DNA of 64,000 bases, from assembly GCF_004569635.1 (NCBI RefSeq), contig NZ_SPOZ01000007.1, positions 1-64,000 of the forward strand, read 5' to 3'. Source of the DNA: Streptococcus sp. LYSM12. GTDB lineage: Bacteria > Bacillota > Bacilli > Lactobacillales > Streptococcaceae. This document shows, piece by piece, positions 28,732 to 37,235 of the stretch. Each line of letters starts with the position of its first letter. Position 1 is the first letter of the stretch. The translations under genes were made by a program, and so were the position numbers. The notes under the pieces were generated by a model that saw nothing but the letters and a program-made list of their open reading frames with translations, searched no databases and was not told where the DNA came from.

Positions 28732-28981
28732 ACTGTTCACCTCGCATTTCTTCTAAAAAATGGTTAATCTTCTTTCCATAGAAACTAGAAAAAAGAAAGA
28801 TCTTAAATTGTAGCTGAGGGGAAGCAAGTTGATAGCGTTCCAAATAAGAACAAACGCCCTGCTCTATTCCTAGGTGAGTCGTCCATCGATGACAGCTTCG
28901 ACCTTGTTTCAAATAGTTTTCAACCTGAAGTGAGTCAGCCATCAAATCATCAGACTGGTCATCTATTTGTTTTCTTGTCAT
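28724..28981 (-). CDS. Small unknown protein upstream of the coupling protein
   Basis: 85 residues, hydrophilic start, no recognised domain. The C-terminal 8 bp overlap the coupling protein start, so the two are translationally coupled. RBS AAAGGA lies about 10 bases before the ATG, and promoter motif copy C is 41 bases upstream. Possibly a substrate-recognition helper of the coupling protein; this is inference from position. Confidence 0.65.
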   Translation of the reverse strand: MTRKQIDDQSDDLMADSLQVENYLKQGRSCHRWTTHLGIEQGVCSYLERYQLASPQLQFKIFLFSSFYGKKINHFLEEMRGEQYV

Positions 28982-29021
28982 AAATAATGTTCCTTTCCAA
29001 TTTTGTTATGAATATACTACT

Positions 29022-29061
29022 AGTGTAAGAGATAATTGATTTTTCTGCGTTAAGGGGACAA
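29022..29061 (-). promoter_or_regulatory. 40-bp element promoter motif, copy C (virD4 operon)
   Basis: Minus strand TTGTCCCCTTA, CAG, ATTATCTCTTA and -10 TACACT; same 40-bp span. Middle part more diverged (AAAAATCA). Confidence 0.78.
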
Positions 29062-29103
29062 GTCAAAATTAAAGATTCCCAATTCATACAATTACTGCAG
29101 ATA

Positions 29104-29136
29104 AAAGACAGAACCTAATTTACAGATTCTGTCTTT
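29104..29136. terminator. Terminator after the acyltransferase gene
   Basis: AAAGACAGAA (29104-29113) pairs with TTCTGTCTTT (29127-29136). Symmetric A/T tails make it usable in both directions. Confidence 0.75.
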
Positions 29137-29159
29137 CTTATCTTCAGTAAAATACCTCA

Positions 29160-30158
29160 TTATCCTCTGTCTTCAGTAGCATTTTTAAAAAAACAATATT
29201 TCCTAATAGAATCAACTGGATATTTCCAATAGGAAACTAATAAAGATATAGGAACCGCTAATAGTAAGTATACGATCTTCCCCATAGGGCTTGATTGGAA
29301 TAAGGCGTAAAATCCTAGATATTTACCACATAAAATATATACTGTTGAATGCCAAAAATAGACATTAATGGAATATCGTCCTATCCTTGTCAGAACTATT
29401 TTTCTTGTTGGAACAATCAATAATATCGCTAACCCTAAAATAGACGATATAAGGTACGTCAATATCCTTAAATATAGACCAGATAATGCCATAGTATCTA
29501 AAAAGGGATTTCTTCCTGTGAACAGCGGTCGTAAAAAATAAATAGCATCTAACCAAACATAACAAGATAGCAACCATCCTATGAATACCAGCCAACCGCC
29601 TGCCACGAATAATCTATTTTTCTTTAACTCCAAAAAATTCTGCCCATTAAACAATGCACCAGCTATATAGAATGGAGAAAACACAATAGCTCGAGAAAGG
29701 TATAGAAAATCACCAATATTCTTATCATAACCTGTAAAGCAAGCCAAAACAATCGTTGCAACCAGTAAATATCTCTTATTTTGATTACGCAAAATATAAA
29801 ATATACCTGTGTAAATTGCTAATACAAACATGAACCACGGTAGATCTGCATCTCCCAAAATATCAAACGTTGGTTGTGAATTACCAAGGAAAACGCTAAG
29901 GAATAAGTTCAAAATTTTGAGTAAAAATCCAATACTACAATAAAACACGATCTTTTGAATTGGATTTTTGTTACTCTGAAATAGACCGGAGATAAAAATA
30001 AATAAAGGCATATGCCACGAATAAACAAATATAAACAACGTTTTTGCAACATCTGAAAAGTCTACAGCCCCTTGAATCATATGCCCTGCAACAACTGAGA
30101 TAATCAAAAACATTTTTACATTATCCCAAAAAACAACCCGCTCTGTTTTCAAAATCAT
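29160..30158 (-). CDS. Acyltransferase-3 family membrane protein
   Basis: 332 residues with about ten transmembrane helices and the acyltransferase-3 (OafA/NolL-like) signature near the N-terminus: FWDNVKMFLIISVVAGH with the family's conserved His, then HMPLFIFISG. Such enzymes O-acetylate cell-surface glycans or other extracytoplasmic substrates. It has its own promoter and flanking terminators, is AT-rich, and has no role in conjugation by family, so it looks like a cargo gene that modifies the host surface. Substrate unknown. Confidence 0.8.
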   Translation of the reverse strand: MILKTERVVFWDNVKMFLIISVVAGHMIQGAVDFSDVAKTLFIFVYSWHMPLFIFISGLFQSNKNPIQKIVFYCSIGFLLKILNLFLSVFLGNSQPTFDILGDADLPWFMFVLAIYTGIFYILRNQNKRYLLVATIVLACFTGYDKNIGDFLYLSRAIVFSPFYIAGALFNGQNFLELKKNRLFVAGGWLVFIGWLLSCYVWLDAIYFLRPLFTGRNPFLDTMALSGLYLRILTYLISSILGLAILLIVPTRKIVLTRIGRYSINVYFWHSTVYILCGKYLGFYALFQSSPMGKIVYLLLAVPISLLVSYWKYPVDSIRKYCFFKNATEDRG

Positions 30159-30200
30159 ACCTCGTTTTTCAATAAATATTAAAAATTATTAAGCTACTAT

Positions 30201-30231
30201 ATTATATCATAAAAATACTGTCATCTATCAA
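30201..30231 (-). promoter_or_regulatory. Promoter of the acyltransferase gene
   Basis: Minus strand TTGATA (complement of 30226-30231), 19-bp spacer, TATAAT (complement of 30201-30206). The spacing is long; TATGAT 5 bases earlier is an alternative. Confidence 0.5.
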
Positions 30232-30276
30232 CATTTTTTAATATAATCTAACCTAATAAATGCCATATTACACAAC

Positions 30277-30313
30277 AAAACCAGCAAATGATACAAAATC
30301 AAATACTGGTTTT
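30277..30313 (-). terminator. Terminator after ssb
   Basis: AAAACCAG (30277-30284) pairs with CTGGTTTT (30306-30313), with inner TGAT/ATCA pairing. It ends the long surface-protein operon before the acyltransferase unit. Confidence 0.75.
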
Positions 30314-30339
30314 ATTTGTTTTAAGTGATTACTCTCATT

Positions 30340-30777
30340 CTAAAAGGGTTCATCCGCATCTATTGGTTCTGGATACTTTGAAGCTGATGAAGAAAATGCT
30401 GGCTGAAAAGGAAGCTCTTGTGCTTGTTTCCGTTTAGTAGCAGCCTCCTTGCTTTCAAGGAAAGTAATCCCATTGAACTGGTCTGGTGCAATATACTGAA
30501 ACGTTCGACGTTGACCTTCTTTATTCATATACACTCGTTGAATAATTTCTCCTTTTATTAGGATAGGTGATCCTTTTGACAGACTTTGACTCATAACATC
30601 AGCTTGTTTTCCATACACTTGCACATGGAAAAAACTAGGAACTGGTTTTTTATCCTGATCAAGTTGACTTGAGTCACAAACAAAATCAAATTTGAAACTT
30701 GTATAACCATTTGTTGTTTTTCCAAGGGCATCTGCTGGAATATCCGAAACTCGCCCATAAGCAATAAATTCTTGCAT
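30340..30777 (-). CDS. ssb: Single-stranded DNA-binding protein of the element
   Basis: 145 residues. An OB-fold SSB (SFFHVQVYGKQADVMSQSLSKGSPILIKGEI) with a short linker and a C-terminal acidic tip DADEPF, the place where host repair proteins bind. Element-encoded SSBs protect incoming single strands after transfer and can dampen the SOS response. It lies 27 bp after the large surface protein gene, unlike the host ssb, which is usually with rpsR. ATG with GGAAGG upstream. Confidence 0.88.
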   Translation of the reverse strand: MQEFIAYGRVSDIPADALGKTTNGYTSFKFDFVCDSSQLDQDKKPVPSFFHVQVYGKQADVMSQSLSKGSPILIKGEIIQRVYMNKEGQRRTFQYIAPDQFNGITFLESKEAATKRKQAQELPFQPAFSSSASKYPEPIDADEPF

Positions 30778-30804
30778 AACAATGTCCTTCCAATAATCAT
30801 GTAC

Positions 30805-33036
30805 TTAGTTCGCTTTACGTTTACAAATACCCGCAAGCCCCAGTCCAGAAATCAACATTCCCCCAATGATACCAAGAATACTTCCTACATCGCCTGTCTC
30901 TGGGAGAACAGCCGATGATTGAACTGGGATATTAGAAATTGGACTTGGGCTCTCAGGAGCTTTTGGAGCTTCTGGTACCTCTGGTTCTTCTAGCGTATGA
31001 GTGATGACTTCATTTGATAAAACTGGTACTTCTGTCACATTGCCCTCTGTATCCTCAAAGGCTAAGTAATTATTAAAAGTATTAGTTACATCGCCTGTTT
31101 TGATACGTTCAAACAAAATGTCGACAGCCGCTTGAAAATCACTATCTTTTGAAACTCTTGCTAAAAAGTCTGAATTAAGGGAGACGTAGAAACGACCTGT
31201 CGCTTTATCGTAGGTTTGTTTAGCAAAGTCTTTCAAATCAGCCATACTTTCAAGAATTGTGCCGTCCGTGAGTGTGATAAGTGTGAAAGCGTAGATTTTG
31301 TAATCAAGATACTTGTCATGCTCAATATCTAAATTGTCCTCAAAATCATACTTGACAAGTTTGTCCTTGCCATTCGCAAAGACTTTTGCCCCCTGAAGAG
31401 TATAGATTGCTTTCTCCCCAATTTTCAAATCTCCACCATTGATAGAGACCCCACTAAGATTGACTACATCTTTTGAGACGGTTAAGGGACGAACATAAGT
31501 ATTCAAATGGTAGTTAGTCGCTAGATTTTCTTTCAGAATAGCTTTAGGAGGGTTAGTCACTGTCTTTAAAACCAACTGTGGATTATCTAAATACTTAAAC
31601 TCCTCGACTTCTACAAACGAACTTGTTCCAAATAAAGCAAATTCAACATAGGCTCCAACTTTCCCATCAACTAAGGCATACGAATCTGTCGTGTGGACAT
31701 AATCAACCGTAGAAGAAGAACCTGCCATTAGGAATGTCCCTAGAGGTGCATGTTGATAGCCCTCGACAACTAAAGAACTGTCTGAACTTAAACTCTTATC
31801 AGCATTCGGCGTTAATCCTGAGCCTTCTGGATTAATATAGTGTAAGCTATTCCCTTTAAAAGAGATAGAAGCAGTTTGTCCATAGTCGACATCACCAATA
31901 ACAGAAGCTAGCACTAATTTTAATGGTTCATTATCGTCTCCGAAATAGTCAAACGATAACCCTAAGCGATCGTAATTCCAATAATTGACTGCTACCCCTC
32001 CGTCAATAGTCTTCCCAATTTTAAAATGAGACTTGGAAGTATCTGTCAAGGCACTTGCACGAGTTAAAGTCACTTTAGCATTGATATTCTTTCCATCTAC
32101 CGTTTTACCAACATTGCGTAAGATAAAGGAATCTCCAACTGTTGTATCTTCCACTTTGTAATAAAGTTTTACAAGACCCCGATTTTCTTCGCCTAACTTT
32201 GTCACAGTCAAACCAATAGGAGACTCCAATGCAGTGTTATCCTGCCAACCTAAAGACTGAACTGCGTGTGATTCTTTATCAAGGCTAGTTACCTTAATAT
32301 TTTTATAGTAATCTAGCCCTTTGGCATTTGTGTCAAATTCACCCGTCACATATAACTTACTTCCTTCATCAGAAGCAAGATTCTTTTGTTTAAGTTCCTC
32401 TTCCTTTGCTTTTGTTTCTGCATTCTTCCTATCTACTTCTGCCTTCTCTGCCAAATAAGTAGCTACTGCCTGCTTATTTTCTGCACTAGTTGCCTCTGCT
32501 TCTGCTTTACCTGCTTGATAAGCAGCTACACTTGTACCATTCCCAAAATCAACCTGCTTCTCTTCCACTTTAGCATTTGGATAAGTTTTTGTCAGCTCTT
32601 CTACTTCTTTATTGACAGTTGAGACTGTTTTATCTGCTTCATCATGCGCTGTCTGTAAATCCTTATTCTCTGCATTGATTGCTTCTTGTTTCGCTGTCAC
32701 AGCTTCAATCTCTTTTGCTTGTGTAGCATAGTCAGCATGCGCCTCTTCAGCACTTGCGACTGATTGTGGTGCTTCTTCTGTGACCGTCACTCCTGCTGTT
32801 TTAGCTGTATCAATAGCAGATGTCAACTCTTTGCTTGCAGGTTCAAGAACCGTTTGACTAGCTACCTGCCCAGTGTTAGGAGTAATTGATTCTGTAGTAA
32901 CTTCGTCAGCCAATGCTAAGCTCGAGGAAAAGATTGCCATTCCTGCAATCGCAATACCCGATACAAGACCTTTTGCCCATTTTTTCTTACGGAAAAATCC
33001 GTGTCCGTTTACAGTTTGTTTTGATTGTTTAAACAT
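30805..33036 (-). CDS. LPXTG surface adhesin, antigen I/II / PrgB-like
   Basis: 743 residues. Gram-positive signal peptide (about 1-43, WAKGLVSGIAIAGMAIFSSSLALA in two parts), an alpha-helical coiled region (about 75-215) rich in Ala/Glu/Lys heptads, a GbpC/Spa-like adhesin domain (about 225-450), a further immunoglobulin-like or isopeptide-forming region, a Pro-rich spacer and the sortase signal LPETG near the C-terminus with membrane anchor and positive tail. Resembles PrgB aggregation substance and antigen I/II adhesins, which promote mating aggregates and biofilm. Upstream of ssb in the pilin operon. Confidence 0.82.
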   Translation of the reverse strand: MFKQSKQTVNGHGFFRKKKWAKGLVSGIAIAGMAIFSSSLALADEVTTESITPNTGQVASQTVLEPASKELTSAIDTAKTAGVTVTEEAPQSVASAEEAHADYATQAKEIEAVTAKQEAINAENKDLQTAHDEADKTVSTVNKEVEELTKTYPNAKVEEKQVDFGNGTSVAAYQAGKAEAEATSAENKQAVATYLAEKAEVDRKNAETKAKEEELKQKNLASDEGSKLYVTGEFDTNAKGLDYYKNIKVTSLDKESHAVQSLGWQDNTALESPIGLTVTKLGEENRGLVKLYYKVEDTTVGDSFILRNVGKTVDGKNINAKVTLTRASALTDTSKSHFKIGKTIDGGVAVNYWNYDRLGLSFDYFGDDNEPLKLVLASVIGDVDYGQTASISFKGNSLHYINPEGSGLTPNADKSLSSDSSLVVEGYQHAPLGTFLMAGSSSTVDYVHTTDSYALVDGKVGAYVEFALFGTSSFVEVEEFKYLDNPQLVLKTVTNPPKAILKENLATNYHLNTYVRPLTVSKDVVNLSGVSINGGDLKIGEKAIYTLQGAKVFANGKDKLVKYDFEDNLDIEHDKYLDYKIYAFTLITLTDGTILESMADLKDFAKQTYDKATGRFYVSLNSDFLARVSKDSDFQAAVDILFERIKTGDVTNTFNNYLAFEDTEGNVTEVPVLSNEVITHTLEEPEVPEAPKAPESPSPISNIPVQSSAVLPETGDVGSILGIIGGMLISGLGLAGICKRKAN

Positions 33037-33107
33037 AGTTCAATATCCTTTTCTTTTTATGATTTTAGTTTAACGACATTACGGTCTAAATAACTAATGA
33101 GTTTCCT

Positions 33108-33860
33108 TTAGAAGATTTTCTTTTTCTTTAGGAATCCTAAACCTATCAGCATGATAGTTCCAAGTAAATTTAGGAGACCACCTGCTTCTTCTCCTGTTTC
33201 AGGTAAGGTCTTCATTTCACCTGAGGCTGAAGTTAGGGTAACTGTCCCATCTGCATTTGTTGTGCCACTTATAGATTCGGCTGAGACTAGTTGAGTTGTG
33301 CCATCAGCTTGTTGTACGACTACCTGACTATTTTGAGTACCGACAACGGTTTGACCACCGTTCGTTTCAAACGGATCAAAGGTCTGATTGGGTTCTGGCA
33401 TGGGAGCTGGATTCTTCGGCTCTTCGCTTGGTGATGTAGGGGTAGTCCCTCCATTTCCATTAGTTGACGGATTGGTTGCTCCAGGCGTTGTTGGATGACT
33501 ATTGTTTCCGTTGTTATCAGATGGTTCTGTAGAAGTTCCTGAAGTAGAGGGATTGGTTGGCACTACTGGATCTGTTGGAGCACTGGGATTCGGTGTACTC
33601 GGGTCTGTGGGAGTGCTAGGTTCTGTCGGTGTGCTTGGTGTAGATGGATCTACTGGAACTGTCGGTTGTGTTGTCCCAGCATCAGAAGAACCAGTATCTG
33701 TAGCTGGAGGGGTCATATCCGTTGGGGGTGTGACCACTTCCGTAGATGGTGCGCTTGGATCCACCGAAGACACTTCATCAGCTGAGACTAAGCCAGCCTG
33801 AGCTAAAGCAAGTGTTGACAATGTCAGTGCAGATAAGAGTTGTTTCTTTTTCATGTTCAT
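33108..33860 (-). CDS. Proline/threonine-rich LPXTG surface protein, PrgC-like
   Basis: About 250 residues. Signal peptide (MKKKQLLSALTLSTLALAQA), then about 110 residues of imperfect short repeats of the type PSTPTDPSTP/PTEPS, a small folded module (VVGTQNSQVVVQQADGTTQ), LPETG, a membrane helix and KKKK tail. Likely a sortase-anchored wall-spanning stalk; PrgC of pCF10 has the same position and layout. The start is either the ATG at 33858-33860 or the one at 33852-33854; AAAGGA precedes both. It overlaps the end of no other gene; the upstream frame extension runs into the VirB8-like gene. Confidence 0.75.
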   Translation of the reverse strand: MNMKKKQLLSALTLSTLALAQAGLVSADEVSSVDPSAPSTEVVTPPTDMTPPATDTGSSDAGTTQPTVPVDPSTPSTPTEPSTPTDPSTPNPSAPTDPVVPTNPSTSGTSTEPSDNNGNNSHPTTPGATNPSTNGNGGTTPTSPSEEPKNPAPMPEPNQTFDPFETNGGQTVVGTQNSQVVVQQADGTTQLVSAESISGTTNADGTVTLTSASGEMKTLPETGEEAGGLLNLLGTIMLIGLGFLKKKKIF

Positions 33861-33870
33861 GTTTCCTTTT

Positions 33871-34953
33871 CTATTCTTTAGTTTTGAGATAGTCAGATTC
33901 TTTAGGTTCTGTCGTGATAACATAGCCATATTTAGAAGACTTAGACGTCTTAACTGAAAAACGTAATCGAATACTGGAAGCCTTGTCTCCTTCTTTTACG
34001 GATAGGACATAGGTCACTGTGTATTCTTTTGTTTTTGAGTCATAGGTCAGTTTCTCAAGAATCACTGACTGCAAGGTACCTTCTTTTGGAACAGTGTATT
34101 TGGCATCGCCATCTGACAGAAAATCCTTCAAATTTTCCTTCTTACCAGAATAATAATTCGGTAAAAAGTAGCGGCTGAAGACATCTATTTGATGTTCCTT
34201 ATCCACTAAGTTTTGGGTATCTTTTAGTTCCTGATAAAGATAGGTCACTTGTTCCTTCTGTTTGGACAGTTGCGCATGTGAGATCACAGATGAAATCATC
34301 CCCCCAAGAACTAATGTTGCAAGAAGCCCCATGAGGATATAAACCTTTTTCAGAGACGGTTCTTTAGGTGCTTTCTGTTCTACTGATGGTGCAGCTATAG
34401 AATGGCTTGGGACTAACTTCTGTTGTGGCAAAACACTTGAGACTGGCTCACCTTCTTCTGGGAAAAGAGGTAGTGCTGATTCTTGAATCCTCAGGCTTTT
34501 TTTGTAAACTGGGTAAATTTGATTGACAAAATACTCTCGTTTTTCTTGATAGGTATAGGATTGAAAATCTGGCTCTGTCATGATAGATTGAATCAATGGT
34601 AAGAGTAAATTTTCATGCCTTTGGTCAATGATAAATGAGCTGGCAAAGACTTCCCCTTCTGACACGGCTTCTTTGCCTTCTAAGTGACAAATCGCAACTC
34701 TTTTCAACTGGAATTTGCCATAAGCCTCCTGTAAAGCTTGAAAAAGCAATTCTGCTTGAAGAAAGGTCATATAAGGAAGTGATTCTTCAATCGCATACTG
34801 GAAAGTATCTAAATACTGTTGATCTAGTCCTTCAATAATCCCCAAAAGCTCGCTATCATCATCTGGAGATTTCCCATCTTCCCATGTGACTTCTAGAAAT
34901 AAATCATCTGTTACCACGCATTTAGGACTCTTCCTAAAAGGGATAAATGCCAT
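33871..34953 (-). CDS. TcpC/VirB8-like conjugation protein with large cytoplasmic domain
   Basis: About 360 residues. The N-terminal 200 residues are soluble with no recognised motif. One transmembrane helix (about 205-227, VYILMGLLATLVLGGMISSV) and a coiled stretch (LSKQKEQVTYLYQELKDTQN) follow. The C-terminal domain (about 255-360: YFLPNYYSGKKENLKDFL, YTVTYVLSVKEG) has the NTF2-like pattern of TcpC/VirB8. The ATG at 34951-34953 has AAGG 8 bases upstream; a GTG at 34962 is nearly as good. It follows the pilin gene within 10 bp. Confidence 0.7.
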   Translation of the reverse strand: MAFIPFRKSPKCVVTDDLFLEVTWEDGKSPDDDSELLGIIEGLDQQYLDTFQYAIEESLPYMTFLQAELLFQALQEAYGKFQLKRVAICHLEGKEAVSEGEVFASSFIIDQRHENLLLPLIQSIMTEPDFQSYTYQEKREYFVNQIYPVYKKSLRIQESALPLFPEEGEPVSSVLPQQKLVPSHSIAAPSVEQKAPKEPSLKKVYILMGLLATLVLGGMISSVISHAQLSKQKEQVTYLYQELKDTQNLVDKEHQIDVFSRYFLPNYYSGKKENLKDFLSDGDAKYTVPKEGTLQSVILEKLTYDSKTKEYTVTYVLSVKEGDKASSIRLRFSVKTSKSSKYGYVITTEPKESDYLKTKE

Positions 34954-34963
34954 TGCAGCCACC

Positions 34964-35311
34964 TTAACCTTTCACAAAGTTAAAGCCCCACTCAACAATG
35001 CTTGGACCAGCAGAAACCGCAATAATAGACACCGCAATAGCTACCCAGTGTTTTTTGATCGCAGCTTTTACTTCACGACCGCCAAAGCCATAGATGAGAC
35101 CCGTGATCACAACAGCAGCCCCTAAGGTGACAATACCAATCCCTTGGACTTTTGTAATACCCTGTTGAGCCAAATTTTGCGTTTTGGCAAAAGGGTCATC
35201 CGCATAGGCAGTATTGGTCAGGAGTCCTGACAGAAAGAGTGAGAGACTAAGCAAATAGCCCTTGCCTTTAGATCTCACTTCATTTAACATTTTTGTCAAT
35301 TCGTGTTTCAT
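34964..35311 (-). CDS. VirB2/TrbC-like pilin subunit
   Basis: 115 residues. Signal peptide ending AYA-DD at about 36-38, then a short loop and two transmembrane helices (about 56-75 and 88-106) separated by a basic turn (GGREVKAAIKKH). This is the layout of mature VirB2/TrbC subunits, which form the T4SS conduit or pilus. It is the first gene of the operon under motif copy D, with a strong AAAGGAGG ribosome binding site, as expected for an abundant subunit. Confidence 0.82.
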   Translation of the reverse strand: MKHELTKMLNEVRSKGKGYLLSLSLFLSGLLTNTAYADDPFAKTQNLAQQGITKVQGIGIVTLGAAVVITGLIYGFGGREVKAAIKKHWVAIAVSIIAVSAGPSIVEWGFNFVKG

Positions 35312-35342
35312 AGAAATCCTCCTTTATTTTATTGACATTATT

Positions 35343-35382
35343 AGTGTAAGGGATAATGACATTCTCTGCAGTAAGCGGACAA
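35343..35382 (-). promoter_or_regulatory. 40-bp element promoter motif, copy D (pilin operon)
   Basis: Minus strand TTGTCCGCTTA, CAG, ATTATCCCTTA and -10 TACACT; same 40-bp span. About 30 bases before the pilin start. Confidence 0.8.
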
Positions 35383-35401
35383 GTCACAGGAAAAAGTTTT
35401 T

Positions 35402-37234
35402 TCAGCTGAAAAGAGAATCCACTTCTCCTCCAATTTCCAATTGAATTTGCCGCAAATCTTTTCGATGTTGACCATCTGGTGCATCTCCCTCAACCCATAA
35501 ATGAACGTTGTAGGTCTGTTTGCTTTTATCTAATGAGAGGCTTCTGGCTGAGATAGGCGCTAATACTTTTCGTTTAATTAACCGCTCTAAAGGACGAGCC
35601 CCATTTTTCACATCCGTTCCCACATCAGATAGGTATTGAATTAAACTAGGCTCATAGGAAAGTGTTAAATTCTGGCATTTCATTCGGTCTGCTATCTCAG
35701 ATAGATTTTTTGCTGCGATTTTCTCAATCACATCACGTTCCAAAAGGTTGAAGATGATTTTATTTTCGATCCGATTCAAAAATTCTGGCCTAAACTCATT
35801 TTGAAGTTCGCTGTCCATCGACTTCTCAAATTGTTGTCGATCACGATCTGTCAGTTCTTTAAAGTTACCCTTCAACTCCCACTTATTGATAATCTTCATA
35901 GCGCCAATGTTCGTCGTGAGAATGACAATCACATTCTTAAAACTAATCAAACGGCCAGAACTATCCGTTAAGCGACCATCATCCAACACTTGTAAGAAGA
36001 GGTCCATCACCTCATTGTGTGCCTTTTCAATTTCATCTAGCAACAAGACGCAGTAAGGTTTCTGTTTTACGCCTTCTGTCAATTGCCCTTTTGTTCTTGT
36101 TGTACGGTTACCGATAAGCTTCGTTACATCTTCTTTCTGTTTGAACTCAGACATATCAAAACGAATCATAGCATCTTCATCATCAAAAAGTGCTTCGGCA
36201 ATCGCCTTGGCTAATTCTGTCTTTCCAACACCCGTTGGCCCAAGAAAAAGAAAGGAAGAAATGGGTTTATTTTCATCTTGTAGTCCGGCCTGTGCGATGG
36301 TTACTGCATCCACAATAGCCTCGATGGCATCTTCTTGTCCCTTGACACGTGCCATTAGCTTTTCCTTAAAACCTTCCAACCGTTCCTGATTGCCTTTTAG
36401 AATCGTTGTGACAGGAATCCCTGTTTTATTCTTCAAAACTTGGGCAATATCTTCTTCAGTTACAATACTTTTTCCTTCAGATGAAGCAATCGTGGAGGCC
36501 TCATCAATTAAATCAAAGGCCTTGTCTGGTAAAAATCGATCTGTCAAATAACGAACAGATAAACGGACAGCTTGTTGAACAGCTTCAGACGAAATTTCAA
36601 CTCCATGAAAGGATTCATAGATGCCTTTAGCCTGATCAATAATGGTGATGGCTTGTGGAATAGTTGGTTCGTCTACCATAATTGGCTGCATCCGACGCTC
36701 TAGAGCTCGATCCGTTTCAATATAATCATGGAACTCATCTAAGGTGGTTGCACCGATTATCTGAATATTCCCACGGGCCAAAACGGGCTTAATCACATTT
36801 CCTGCATCAAGTGCTTGGCCATCTTGACTACCTGCTCCGATAATGGTATGAAACTCATCCACAAAGAGAAGGTTATGGCCACGTGTCGCCACCATCTCCT
36901 CAATGATCTTTTTGAACTTGGTAATAAAACCGCCATTTTCTTCACTCATCAAGCTAGAAAGCTCCAGGGAACGAATGGTTAAGCCTTTCAAGGCATCTGG
37001 AACCTGGTCACGCAATATCGCAAACGTTAGTCCTTCGACAATAGCTGTTTTTCCAACGCCTGCTTCTCCTACTAGGATAGGATTGTTCTTGGTTCGTCTG
37101 AGAAGGGAGATAATGACGGCTTGAACCTCTTTATCTCGACCATAAACTTGGTAGTCATTAGATTTTTGAGCAATCTTGGCTGAGAGATTATCCGTATACT
37201 GATCTAAATAAGGAGTCTTCAGTTCATCTTCCAA
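35402..37234 (-). CDS. Clp-type AAA+ ATPase of the element
   Basis: About 610 residues with two AAA+ modules: Walker A GEAGVGKT and Walker B LLFVDEFHT in the first, GPTGVGKT and VLLLDEIEKAH in the second, plus the C-terminal D2-small domain. Unlike ClpB/ClpC, the N-terminal double-Clp domain is absent and the middle domain is very short. No ClpP-binding loop can be assigned with confidence. It may remodel relaxosome or channel complexes. The start is a TTG at 37232-37234, one base after the topoisomerase stop, with AAAGGAG 8 bases upstream inside that gene. A palindrome TTTTCAGCTGAAAA at its end may terminate. Confidence 0.8.
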   Translation of the reverse strand: MEDELKTPYLDQYTDNLSAKIAQKSNDYQVYGRDKEVQAVIISLLRRTKNNPILVGEAGVGKTAIVEGLTFAILRDQVPDALKGLTIRSLELSSLMSEENGGFITKFKKIIEEMVATRGHNLLFVDEFHTIIGAGSQDGQALDAGNVIKPVLARGNIQIIGATTLDEFHDYIETDRALERRMQPIMVDEPTIPQAITIIDQAKGIYESFHGVEISSEAVQQAVRLSVRYLTDRFLPDKAFDLIDEASTIASSEGKSIVTEEDIAQVLKNKTGIPVTTILKGNQERLEGFKEKLMARVKGQEDAIEAIVDAVTIAQAGLQDENKPISSFLFLGPTGVGKTELAKAIAEALFDDEDAMIRFDMSEFKQKEDVTKLIGNRTTRTKGQLTEGVKQKPYCVLLLDEIEKAHNEVMDLFLQVLDDGRLTDSSGRLISFKNVIVILTTNIGAMKIINKWELKGNFKELTDRDRQQFEKSMDSELQNEFRPEFLNRIENKIIFNLLERDVIEKIAAKNLSEIADRMKCQNLTLSYEPSLIQYLSDVGTDVKNGARPLERLIKRKVLAPISARSLSLDKSKQTYNVHLWVEGDAPDGQHRKDLRQIQLEIGGEVDSLFS

Positions 37235-37235
37235 C

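Noticed and set aside
33502..33801. Long plus-strand frame opposite the proline-rich LPXTG gene
   Set aside because: A shadow of the repetitive codons on the minus strand; no ribosome binding site and low-complexity Gly/Val product.
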